Positions 6,207 through 13,379 of a stretch of DNA of 23,318 bases are shown piece by piece. Source of the DNA: Lachnospiraceae bacterium UBA3814. Its GTDB lineage: Bacteria > Bacillota > Clostridia > Lachnospirales > Lachnospiraceae. A program made the position numbers and the translations under genes. The notes under the pieces were generated by a model that was not told the DNA's origin, ran no database searches, and saw only the letters and a list, made by a program, of their open reading frames with translations. The stretch covers positions 1 through 23,318 of the forward strand of contig DFEA01000067.1 of NCBI GenBank assembly GCA_002368575.1, in the 5' to 3' direction. Each line of letters opens with the position of its first letter. Within the stretch, counting starts at the first letter, position 1.

Positions 6207-9200
6207 CTATCTTCTTCTGCCGTAGGCGTCCACATAATATTTCCCGTTCTGAACCCTCGTTGAACGCGCAAGGCTGAGCCTGGCGGCAGGATCAGAGGGC
6301 TTCGGATCAAAGTAATAGTGTATCTTCTTATTATCCTTAGTGATCGTAAGCCAACCGGATTTCCATGTCCCGTCTTTATTTACATATCTGAAGGTCCTCA
6401 GGGTATTATCTAGGTTCCCCGGAACCGAGGCATATACCTTGTTGGCACCGCTCCCGTCAACCTCGGGATTTGAGAGCCATACGGAGGATGCGAGCTCACC
6501 GGCTATGACCTTACCGTTATTTGCGTCCTCGTCCGCCTCGGTATAGAAATAATACCTCTTCCCTCCGATCTTCTTTCTGCCGATCGCCAGGTCTCCGGAA
6601 TGAGGATCCAGATACAGCTTCACCGTCGCGTTCTTCCTGACTCCCGAAGCACTCACCCAGCCCGTCTGGGGCACTCCGTTCTTAAGGTACATTACCCTGT
6701 CATCATCCAGATCGTCGGAGGATACCTCAAACAGGCCTGTCGGATAATAGCCCTTCTTCGTATGCCACCCGGTCACAAGCTTCCCGCTCTTATTGTACTC
6801 GGTGATCATATTATAGGACTTGCCTTTGCTTCCGCTGTTAAGGCTTGTTACCGTGGCATGACCCTTTTTCAGCCCGTCTCCGAGGACCCCGTCGTCCCCG
6901 AAGTTATACCAGGTCTTGCCGACAAGCCGGTATCCCGTGTATTTTTCACCGGTTTTGGTGTCGAAATAATATTTATTCCTGCTGTAATCCTTTATCCACC
7001 CGGTCCTTCGTCCTGTACGGCTGAAGCAGTAGGTGATCTCTGCCGGGTCATCGGTGATCGTATGTCTGTCCGACGCTACGAATACCGTTTCCTCCGGAAG
7101 CAGCCCGTTCTGATCATAAAAGCGTTCCTTGCCGTTTATATTTACGATACCGGTCACCAGCTCAAAGGAATCGCCGTCATTATAGAAAAATCTGCCGTCA
7201 TACTTGATGACTTCTCTTTTTTCCTGAAGCTTTCCGTTTGAATCGTAGTCATACAGCTTCTTTTTCGTGCCGCTTACTCCTCCGGTGACAAGGAGGCCGT
7301 TTTCTCCGAATCTGAAGGTCTGTCCCCCCACCGACCTGGTATCGTTGACCACCTTATTGCCGGTCGCCTCATCAAAATAGTAATACTCGGTCTTATTGAT
7401 AGTCTTGACCTCGTAAAAGCCAGAAGCTCTTACCCCGGTTCCGGGATCGAAGTACTGAGTATCCTTGTACCAGCCGGTCACAGCCATACCGTTAAGGGCC
7501 TCGTTCCTTCTGCTGCTGTCCATTCCCGTAAGAAGATAATGCTTACCGTCAACGACGATCTCGCCGTATTCCTTGCTTCCTAAATTAACGGCGGTTTCAC
7601 CCTTTGACTCATCTATACTGTCCTTAAGATAATAGAGCCTTCCGTCGATCTTCTTCAGGCCGGTCTTCTTATTGCCGTTCTGGTCAAAGAAATACCATCT
7701 GCCGTCTATCTGGTGCCAGCCTGTCACGGCCTCCCCGGAAACAGGCATGAAATAATGCTCATAGCCGGGGGCATCCCAGCCCGTCTTTATCGCGCCGTAC
7801 CCGGTCTCGGGGGTAAGGTTTTCGTCATCGTTAAAGCAGTACCACTTGCCGGCGACCTTTGTATATCCCGTGGTGACCCTTCCGTCACTCTTAAGATAGT
7901 ATCTGAAGCCCCCGTCGTCAAGCCAGCCGGTCTTTCTTTTTCCCGAAGTCCTGTCAAAGAACTGATAATATTTTTTGGTGTTGTTCTTATCCCCGTAGAT
8001 CGTGGCCTTCGCCCATCCGGCCGCGGTCTCGCCTGACTTTTTATTATAGTAGAGATCGCTCCCCTTCTTTATCCATACGTTTTTCTGTCCTATGATAAAG
8101 GTACAGGTCGCTTTGGCCTTTTTATTGGACGCGGAGACCGCACTCACCACGGCTACTCCGTTTTTCTTATGTGCGGTAACTCTCCCGCTGTCATTTACGC
8201 TTACTATACTGTTATCGCTGCTCTTCCAGATTATCTTCTGGTTTTTGGCATAGGAGGGGCTGAGCTCGGCGGTAAGCTTTACCGATTCATCATGATCAAG
8301 GTTGCATACGCTCTCACTCAGTATGACCTTATCCGCCTTTACCTCCTTTGTATATAACTCATAGCCTTCCCATTTATTCCTGTTTTTGGTGCCTTCCCAA
8401 TACTTATTGCTGTTGATGCTTATCTTGACCTTCTTAGGGAAGGAGCCGTTATTTGTTTTCTTTGAATAAGCGGTTATCTCGGGCTCGGTCCCCCCCTCAA
8501 ACATAACGGTGGAAAGCTTCTTTGCCTGCTTAAACGCTCCTTCTCCGATCTTAGTGACGCCCTCAGGTATCACTAACGGCCCCGAAAGCGACTTGCAGCC
8601 TGAAAAGGCATAATTTCCTATCCTTGTAAGAGCTCCCGGAAGCACGATCGATGAAACGGATTTACACCCGTAAAAAGCGCAGCTGCCGATCGATGTAAGG
8701 TCCGCAGACAGCTTTATCGATTTTATCTGTCCTGCAAACTCGGCCCAGGGCGCCGTGACCTCGGAGGTCGAAAGGGACGGATCACCGTAATCATACATGT
8801 CTCCGTAGCCCTCGATAACAAGCTTAAGGTTTCCCTTTTTCCCTGAAAGCATGTAGGTTGCATTGCTTCCGCATTCTCCGGAAAGATTGATCACCTTGCT
8901 GTCCGGGGTAAGGGTCACCTCGTTCGACCAGTCACTGCTTCCGATCACCTGAAGGTTATCCGAGATAGCGCGCACCTTCACCTTCCTGCAGCCTGTTCTT
9001 AACACCTCATCCGCAAGCTCATAATAGCAGTAAACCGTCCTGAGCTCTGTATATCTGCTCTTATCATACAGCCTTATCTCATAGGTCACCCCGGTTCCGG
9101 TTTCCGTATGCTTTGAAGGCTTCCATTCGATCCTGGTAGCGCTCCCGATGCTCTTTTTTATCTTGGGGGCGGTGATCCTGTTTGATTTTGAGGGCTCCTT

Positions 9201-11168
9201 GAATTTCATGGAGGCGGAAAGGTATTTACCGGTCCTTGTATCGACAGCCCTCACCTCATACTGCCCGTCCTTGGTCAGATATTTATCTCCCGGGAAATAA
9301 AATACCCCGTCCGTAAGCTTTCCCTGCAGGTTTCCAAGCTCCTCGGTACCAAGCTTCGTCCCTCCACGGAAGAACACGAGCCTGTATTCTCCGTAGTAAT
9401 CATTTACGATAAAGCTCACCTCTCCGGTATCGGTCGCCCATTCAAGATTGCTGATGCTGTCGGAGGTCTTATAGGGATCGCTCTGAGCGGTCACGCTCTG
9501 TTTATAAGGAGTCTTCTCATCGGGACAGGCTGTTACCTCGAAGAAATAATCATAGGTCCTTATGTCCTTATCCGTCAGCTTCTTTAACTGGCTCAGGAAA
9601 TCATACCTGCACCCCTCATCCGAGGTGACCTGAACCTTTTTCAGCTCGACTCCGGTCTTTTTGTTGTTGTCCCGCTCACTCTTCTTCCTTCTTAACAGCC
9701 TTACAACATAATAACGGGCGTTATCTACAGGGTCCCATCTTGCTACCGTGCCTACCCACGCAAGGCCTCCGGGAGTTGAAAGTATCATGCTTATGGAGCC
9801 TGACCGTATCTCGTCGCTGTCCGCGTACTTTCCGTTTCCCACGGCCACTACCGAAAAGGTATAGCCCTCAAGCTCCGTGATGTTAAGTCCCCTTGCGTTT
9901 TCAATAAGAAGCGCCGTGGTTTCCTCGGGCTTAAGCTCAAGGGTCTTTACGGCCTTTTCGTCCAGATACAGCACGACCAGATAGCCCGTTGCGTTTTCAA
10001 CGGGGTTCCAGGAAGCATAGCCCGTAAACTCATTCCGGTCCGTTTCCCATTTGAGACCGGAGGGATTATCAAGCTTATCCGCCTCATAGACGAAGGTCAG
10101 CCTTTCGCTCTCCCTGCTCTCAAGGGTCCTGCCCTCATAAGTAAAGGAAAGCTTATAGGAATAATCGGCGCTTTTCTTAAGGTTCCTCAGTATCTTTGAA
10201 AAATCGATGGAAAAGGTATAATAATCCTCTCCGTTAAATCTGAAATTGGCCGGATCCTCTTCACCGATAAGATCTCCGATGGTATCGTTAAAATCGGCCA
10301 CCTCTGTTCCGGTGCTGTCATCTGCCGCATATTCTATAAGCACAAGCTTATACTGCCTGTACTCACCAAGCTTTTCCCTGTCATAGGGAAGGGTAAACTC
10401 CGCCCTGATATTTCCGTCTGTTTTAGTATTCCATTCGATATTTCCCGCGGGGATCAGATCAGTCTCTTCGGTATTCTCCAGGGCTACCTCGCCTTCCACA
10501 AAGCCGTCCGGATCCTTTGAGGAAAGAAGCTCTGAGCTTTCGCTCTCTCCTTCCTTTCCCTCCGCTGTGCCGGTGACCTGCTGCAGCATCTCACCGCTTA
10601 CCGAGGCATCTGACGCACCGGCTTCCGGAGAAGACGATGGTACCGGCTTTGCAGCTTCCTCCGCGGGCGAAGGTGACGGCGACGGTACAGGCTCTGCGGC
10701 CTCTTCAGTCGGAGCAGGAGTCGGTGAAGGCTCTGCGGTCTCACCTGTGGGAGCAGGAGCCGGTGTGGGCTCCGCGGTCTCACCTGTGGGAGCAGGAGTC
10801 GGTGTGGGTTCTGCGCTCTCCTCCGTGACGGCAGGGGTCGGTGTGGGCTCTGCGGTCTCCTCCGTGACGGCAGGGGTCGGTGTGGGCTCTGCGGTCTCCT
10901 CCGTGACAGCAGGAGCCGGCTGCCCCTCCTTTTCAGGTACGGGAGTTACCGCTGCTTCCTTTGCGGACTGCAGCGTTGTCTCTGCCGCTTCCCCTCCGCC
11001 TTCTGTTCCACTGCCTCCGGATGTGTCGCCTTCAGCCGGGGCTGAAAGCTCTGTCCCCGTCAAAACAGCCTCGGAAACAGGTTCATCTGCACGCAAAATA
11101 AGCGTATTATCAGTAAATAATAATACGCAAACCAAAACACCGGCCAGGATCCGCCTGATTCTGTTCAT
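6207..11168 (-). CDS. Giant secreted multi-domain surface protein with BspA-like LRR, Ig-like and wall-binding repeats
   Basis: 1653 residues. Order: signal peptide (1-27, RIRRILAGVLVCVLLF then a cut near LRADE); a low-complexity Pro/Thr/Glu stretch (about 85-185) with 13-residue tandem repeats; five or so fibronectin/Ig-like modules (about 240-755, recurrent patterns such as WNPVENATGYLVVLY and WDPVDNARYYVVRLL); a short BspA-type leucine-rich block (about 820-890, SIGSCAFYGCKSVSSIVLPG and IGNYAFSGCKSLSG); a Big_2-like domain (about 943-1027, IIWKSSDNSIVSVNDSGRV); then about 600 residues of cell-wall-binding repeats of the choline/glucan-binding kind (e.g. GWHQIDGRWYFFDQNGNKK). There is no LPXTG or C-terminal membrane anchor, so attachment is probably non-covalent through the repeats. 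No catalytic domain is recognised. It is likely an adhesin or matrix-binding protein; ligand unknown. GGGGGT lies six bases before the ATG. Its mRNA starts at a consensus promoter about 200 bases upstream. Confidence 0.85.
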   Translation of the reverse strand: MNRIRRILAGVLVCVLLFTDNTLILRADEPVSEAVLTGTELSAPAEGDTSGGSGTEGGGEAAETTLQSAKEAAVTPVPEKEGQPAPAVTEETAEPTPTPAVTEETAEPTPTPAVTEESAEPTPTPAPTGETAEPTPAPAPTGETAEPSPTPAPTEEAAEPVPSPSPSPAEEAAKPVPSSSPEAGASDASVSGEMLQQVTGTAEGKEGESESSELLSSKDPDGFVEGEVALENTEETDLIPAGNIEWNTKTDGNIRAEFTLPYDREKLGEYRQYKLVLIEYAADDSTGTEVADFNDTIGDLIGEEDPANFRFNGEDYYTFSIDFSKILRNLKKSADYSYKLSFTYEGRTLESRESERLTFVYEADKLDNPSGLKWETDRNEFTGYASWNPVENATGYLVVLYLDEKAVKTLELKPEETTALLIENARGLNITELEGYTFSVVAVGNGKYADSDEIRSGSISMILSTPGGLAWVGTVARWDPVDNARYYVVRLLRRKKSERDNNKKTGVELKKVQVTSDEGCRYDFLSQLKKLTDKDIRTYDYFFEVTACPDEKTPYKQSVTAQSDPYKTSDSISNLEWATDTGEVSFIVNDYYGEYRLVFFRGGTKLGTEELGNLQGKLTDGVFYFPGDKYLTKDGQYEVRAVDTRTGKYLSASMKFKEPSKSNRITAPKIKKSIGSATRIEWKPSKHTETGTGVTYEIRLYDKSRYTELRTVYCYYELADEVLRTGCRKVKVRAISDNLQVIGSSDWSNEVTLTPDSKVINLSGECGSNATYMLSGKKGNLKLVIEGYGDMYDYGDPSLSTSEVTAPWAEFAGQIKSIKLSADLTSIGSCAFYGCKSVSSIVLPGALTRIGNYAFSGCKSLSGPLVIPEGVTKIGEGAFKQAKKLSTVMFEGGTEPEITAYSKKTNNGSFPKKVKISINSNKYWEGTKNRNKWEGYELYTKEVKADKVILSESVCNLDHDESVKLTAELSPSYAKNQKIIWKSSDNSIVSVNDSGRVTAHKKNGVAVVSAVSASNKKAKATCTFIIGQKNVWIKKGSDLYYNKKSGETAAGWAKATIYGDKNNTKKYYQFFDRTSGKRKTGWLDDGGFRYYLKSDGRVTTGYTKVAGKWYCFNDDENLTPETGYGAIKTGWDAPGYEHYFMPVSGEAVTGWHQIDGRWYFFDQNGNKKTGLKKIDGRLYYLKDSIDESKGETAVNLGSKEYGEIVVDGKHYLLTGMDSSRRNEALNGMAVTGWYKDTQYFDPGTGVRASGFYEVKTINKTEYYYFDEATGNKVVNDTRSVGGQTFRFGENGLLVTGGVSGTKKKLYDYDSNGKLQEKREVIKYDGRFFYNDGDSFELVTGIVNINGKERFYDQNGLLPEETVFVASDRHTITDDPAEITYCFSRTGRRTGWIKDYSRNKYYFDTKTGEKYTGYRLVGKTWYNFGDDGVLGDGLKKGHATVTSLNSGSKGKSYNMITEYNKSGKLVTGWHTKKGYYPTGLFEVSSDDLDDDRVMYLKNGVPQTGWVSASGVRKNATVKLYLDPHSGDLAIGRKKIGGKRYYFYTEADEDANNGKVIAGELASSVWLSNPEVDGSGANKVYASVPGNLDNTLRTFRYVNKDGTWKSGWLTITKDNKKIHYYFDPKPSDPAARLSLARSTRVQNGKYYVDAYGRRR
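10689..10910 (-). repeat. 39-bp coding tandem repeat (Pro/Thr/Glu stalk)
   Basis: About six consecutive 13-codon units of the form TPTPAVTEETAEP, lying at residues 87-160 of the surface protein. The first two units are nearly identical at DNA level; the later ones drift (EESAEP, APTGETAEP, APTEEAAEP) and fade into Pro/Ser-rich sequence. The unit is a multiple of three, so copy-number changes would keep frame. The segment likely forms an extended, wall-spanning stalk. Confidence 0.85.
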
Positions 11169-11335
11169 TTAATTACCCCCTTATTGATTACATATAAAAA
11201 TATGCTGATACATTCCCACAGGTGCCCGGGCTGTAATATGCCCTCTGCGCCGCTCCGCTTATGCCCATGACCGGGATGATGACCCCTCAATCATCGATCC
11301 TCTGCCGAAGGAAAAGCTTCGCTGTTCCGTAAAGT

Positions 11336-11350
11336 GATGTATCATACATC
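11336..11350. promoter_or_regulatory. 15-bp palindrome downstream of the surface-protein transcription start
   Basis: GATGTAT-C-ATACATC is a perfect 7+1+7 inverted repeat lying about 16-30 bases after the predicted start of the surface-protein transcript. Its position suits a repressor operator, or it may be a small RNA hairpin at the 5' end. The binding protein is unknown. Confidence 0.4.
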
Positions 11351-11371
11351 TGTTATTTATACTCCGTTAAC

Positions 11372-11400
11372 ATAATAGCCAGAAACAATTTATAAATCAA
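11372..11400 (-). promoter_or_regulatory. Promoter of the surface-protein gene
   Basis: On the minus strand TTGATT (11400-11395) and TATTAT (11377-11372) are separated by 17 bases. The predicted start near 11365 gives a leader of about 200 bases. That leader contains several short stems: CGAAG-CTTTTC-CTTCG, GATGAT with ATCATC, GGGC with GCCC, and CATAT-TTTT-ATATG near the ribosome site. I do not recognise a known riboswitch in it. Confidence 0.7.
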
Positions 11401-11428
11401 GAGAAAAATCCAAAAAATAATAATTCTA

Positions 11429-11437
11429 TGTTATAAT
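11429..11437 (+). promoter_or_regulatory. Extended -10 promoter of the PH-domain gene
   Basis: TG-T-TATAAT is a perfect extended -10 element, which compensates for the absence of a good -35 hexamer in the A-rich stretch upstream. Transcription would begin near 11444, about five bases before the first 16-bp direct repeat. It is back to back with the surface-protein promoter. Confidence 0.65.
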
Positions 11438-11448
11438 GTCATCATAGC

Positions 11449-11552
11449 TCGGCGCAGACAAGGAAATGATTCGTTCGGTCAGCCGAACGAATCGGAATGA
11501 ACCAGGGTTCATTCCTAAGCGCACGATTTTAAAAAATCGGCGCAGACAAGGA
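11449..11552 (+). promoter_or_regulatory. Structured leader with flanking direct repeats upstream of the PH-domain gene
   Basis: A 16-bp direct repeat, TCGGCGCAGACAAGGA, occurs at 11449-11464 and 11537-11552. Between them, and running into the second copy, are three consecutive hairpins. HP1 at 11468-11493 has a perfect 11-bp stem and TCAG loop. HP2 at 11494-11515 is GGAATGAAC-CAGG-GTTCATTCC. HP3 at 11519-11543 pairs GCGC-a-CGATTTT with AAAATCG-GCGC. The distal arm of HP3 is the start of the second direct repeat, so its proximal arm could pair with either repeat. The second repeat runs into the AAGGAGG ribosome site. A 36-codon Arg-rich frame (11466-11576) starts behind the AAGGA of the first repeat and overlaps the PH gene start out of frame; whether it is translated is unknown. 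Confidence 0.7.
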
Positions 11553-11562
11553 GGTATGAAAA

Positions 11563-11961
11563 ATGTCAAAGCTTGAAACAGAACCCCTCAACATCCTGTG
11601 GCATGACAGACGGCGCATCATTTTCGGACTGCCTTGGACCTTTACAAAATACAGCTTTAATGAAGAACGGTTATTTATAGAGGACGGTCTTTTAAGGACC
11701 ACCGAGGACGAGGTACGCCTTTACCGCATACTTGATCTGAAGCTCTCAAGGACCTTTTTCCAGAAGCTGTTCAATCTTGGGACCATAAAGATCGCCTCTT
11801 CCGATAAAAGCCTGAAGAATTTTGAGATAAAGAATATAAAGGATCCGAAGAATGTGAAGGAACGGCTCTCGGAGCTTATAGAGCGCGAAAGGGATGCGAA
11901 GCGCGTAGTAAGCCGTGAGATCATGGCCGATCAGGATGAGCTCGATGACGAATATGAATAA
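11563..11961 (+). CDS. Small bacterial PH-domain protein (bPH2/YdbS-like)
   Basis: A 132-residue soluble protein. The body (about 12-110) fits a single bacterial pleckstrin-homology fold of the kind found in YdbS/YdbT-like proteins: alternating short strands (IIFGLPWTFTKYSF, ERLFIEDGLLRTTEDEVRLYRILDLKLSRTF, LGTIKIASSD, NFEIKNIKDP) ending in an amphipathic helix (NVKERLSELIERERDAK) and an acidic tail (DQDELDDEYE). Unlike classical YdbS it has no transmembrane pair before the domain. The family's biochemical role is not established; membrane-surface or protein-scaffold binding is a guess. AAGGAGG lies eight bases before the ATG. It is the only plus-strand gene here, convergent with dnaJ, and is driven by an extended -10 promoter with an elaborate leader. 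Confidence 0.8.
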   Translation: MSKLETEPLNILWHDRRRIIFGLPWTFTKYSFNEERLFIEDGLLRTTEDEVRLYRILDLKLSRTFFQKLFNLGTIKIASSDKSLKNFEIKNIKDPKNVKERLSELIERERDAKRVVSREIMADQDELDDEYE

Positions 11962-12024
11962 CGCCTTAAGCCTTACCTTTCGGCTGTAAGGCAGATCGGG
12001 CAGGGTGATCATCCCCCTGCTCAT

Positions 12025-12061
12025 AAAAAAGGTGAACGGAACAGCTCCGTTCACCTTTTTT
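12025..12061. terminator. Bidirectional intrinsic terminator between the PH gene and dnaJ
   Basis: GGTGAACGGA-ACAGC-TCCGTTCACC is a perfect 10-bp stem flanked by six A on one side and six T on the other, so it ends transcription in both directions. The dnaJ stop codon (12060-12062) is embedded in its edge. The plus-strand gene ends about 65 bases upstream. Confidence 0.95.
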
Positions 12062-13217
12062 ATCCCTTGCCTCCGAAGAAGCCTCTCTTTTTCCTGTCAC
12101 GGTAGTCATCCGTGGAATGAAGGGAATTCCCCGTCAGCTCATCAAACCTCTTAAGCAGCTCCTTTGCTTCCGAATTGAGCTTTGAAGGAACCTGTACCAC
12201 AAGGGTCACATAATGGTCTCCTCTTACCTGCTTGTTTCTGAGTGAAGGAACGCCCTTTCCCTTAAGCCTTACCTTGGTATCTGTCTGGGTGCCCGGCTTG
12301 ACCTCATAGGCCACCTTTCCGTCGATAGTATCTATGAGCACCTCTCCGCCAAGCGCGGCCTGGGCATAGGATATGGGAGCCGATGAGAAGATATCCATAT
12401 CCTGCCTCTGGAAGATCTCGTGTCTCTGTACGACGATCTCCACAAGCAGATCACCTCTCGGGCCTCCGTTTACTCCCGGCTCGCCCTTTTCCCTGATCCT
12501 TACGCTCTGTCCGTTATCAATGCCCGCCGGAATACTGACCTGGATCTTCTTTCTCTCCGTGATATATCCGTTGCCGTGACAATCCGGACACTTATCCTTT
12601 ACGACCTTTCCTGTTCCCCGGCAGTCAGGACAGGGCTGCACATTCTGTATCATGCCGAACAGCGACTGCTGCGTCATGACCACCTGGCCCTTGCCCCCGC
12701 ATTTGGGGCACGTCTCCGGAGCCGTTCCCGGCCTTGCTCCGCTTCCGTTGCAGGTCCTGCAGGTCTCCTTAAGATTAAGGTCAAGCTCCTTTTCACAGCC
12801 GAAGACCGCTTCCTTAAAGCTGATCCTCACACTGGTCCTTACATTGGCCCCCTTCATGGGCCCGCTATATGAACTGCCCCTTCTGCTTCTTGAGCCTCCG
12901 AACAGATCACCGAACAGGTCGCCGAACAGATCCGTGAAATCCATGGAACCGAAATCAAAGCCCTCAAAGCCGCCCGCTCCTCCGTTTTCAAAGGCCGCAT
13001 GACCGAACTGGTCATACTTACGCCTCTTCTCCGGGTCGCTCAGGACCGCATAGGCCTCGCTTGCTTCCTTGAACTTTTTTTCCGCCTCCGGATTATTCGG
13101 ATTCATGTCCGGATGATATTTCTTGGCCAGCACCCTGTATGCTTTTTTCAGAGCCGCGTCATCCGCGTTCTTGTCAACGCCTAAAACCTCGTAATAATCT
13201 CTTTTAGTCTCTGCCAT
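12060..13217 (-). CDS. dnaJ: Chaperone protein DnaJ (type I Hsp40)
   Basis: Co-chaperone that delivers unfolded clients to DnaK and stimulates its ATPase. It is 385 residues with the full type I layout. The J domain is at 1-70, with HPD at 35-37. A Gly/Phe-rich linker at about 72-115 includes a repeated DLFGDLFG. Four zinc-finger repeats lie at about 153-217: CRTCNGSG, CPKCGGKG, CPDCRGTG and CPDCHGNG. The C-terminal substrate-binding domain ends in a basic GFFGGKG tail. It is the last gene of the hrcA operon, separated from dnaK by a 162-base hairpin-rich spacer. AAGGAACGG lies a little further than usual from the ATG. Its stop codon overlaps the terminator. Confidence 0.98.
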   Translation of the reverse strand: MAETKRDYYEVLGVDKNADDAALKKAYRVLAKKYHPDMNPNNPEAEKKFKEASEAYAVLSDPEKRRKYDQFGHAAFENGGAGGFEGFDFGSMDFTDLFGDLFGDLFGGSRSRRGSSYSGPMKGANVRTSVRISFKEAVFGCEKELDLNLKETCRTCNGSGARPGTAPETCPKCGGKGQVVMTQQSLFGMIQNVQPCPDCRGTGKVVKDKCPDCHGNGYITERKKIQVSIPAGIDNGQSVRIREKGEPGVNGGPRGDLLVEIVVQRHEIFQRQDMDIFSSAPISYAQAALGGEVLIDTIDGKVAYEVKPGTQTDTKVRLKGKGVPSLRNKQVRGDHYVTLVVQVPSKLNSEAKELLKRFDELTGNSLHSTDDYRDRKKRGFFGGKG

Positions 13218-13243
13218 GTTTTCAACCGTTCCTTACACAGGAA

Positions 13244-13307
13244 AGCCTCTTCACAGAGGCTCTCCGTAAATCTCTGAATAGCCCGCCAGAGGCCCTAAGG
13301 GCCTCTG
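13244..13307. promoter_or_regulatory. Paired hairpins in the dnaK-dnaJ spacer
   Basis: The 162-base spacer (13218-13379) holds AGCCTCT-TCAC-AGAGGCT (13244-13261) and CAGAGGCCC-TAA-GGGCCTCTG (13287-13307), both perfect stems. They share the GCCTCT/AGAGGC core, so arms can also pair across the two hairpins. Closer to the dnaK stop are two weaker stems (GCCTG with CAGGC around 13345-13367, and ATCATA with TATGAT around 13334). None has a U run, so RNA processing, differential stability or translational control of dnaJ is more likely than termination. Confidence 0.6.
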
Positions 13308-13379
13308 TGCCGACATCAGATCATATCCTTTATGATATTGCCGCCTGTATTTTTCGTGATCAGGCGTATTTTTGAGGCC

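Noticed and set aside
10567..11172. 201-codon Ser/Val/Gly-rich frame on the plus strand
   Set aside because: Mirror of the Pro/Thr/Glu tandem repeat of the surface protein; low-complexity shadow with no ribosome site.
11169..11365. c-di-GMP or other known riboswitch ahead of the surface-protein gene
   Set aside because: The conserved core strings of the c-di-GMP-I class are not present in the leader by eye. Kept only as an unassigned structured leader.
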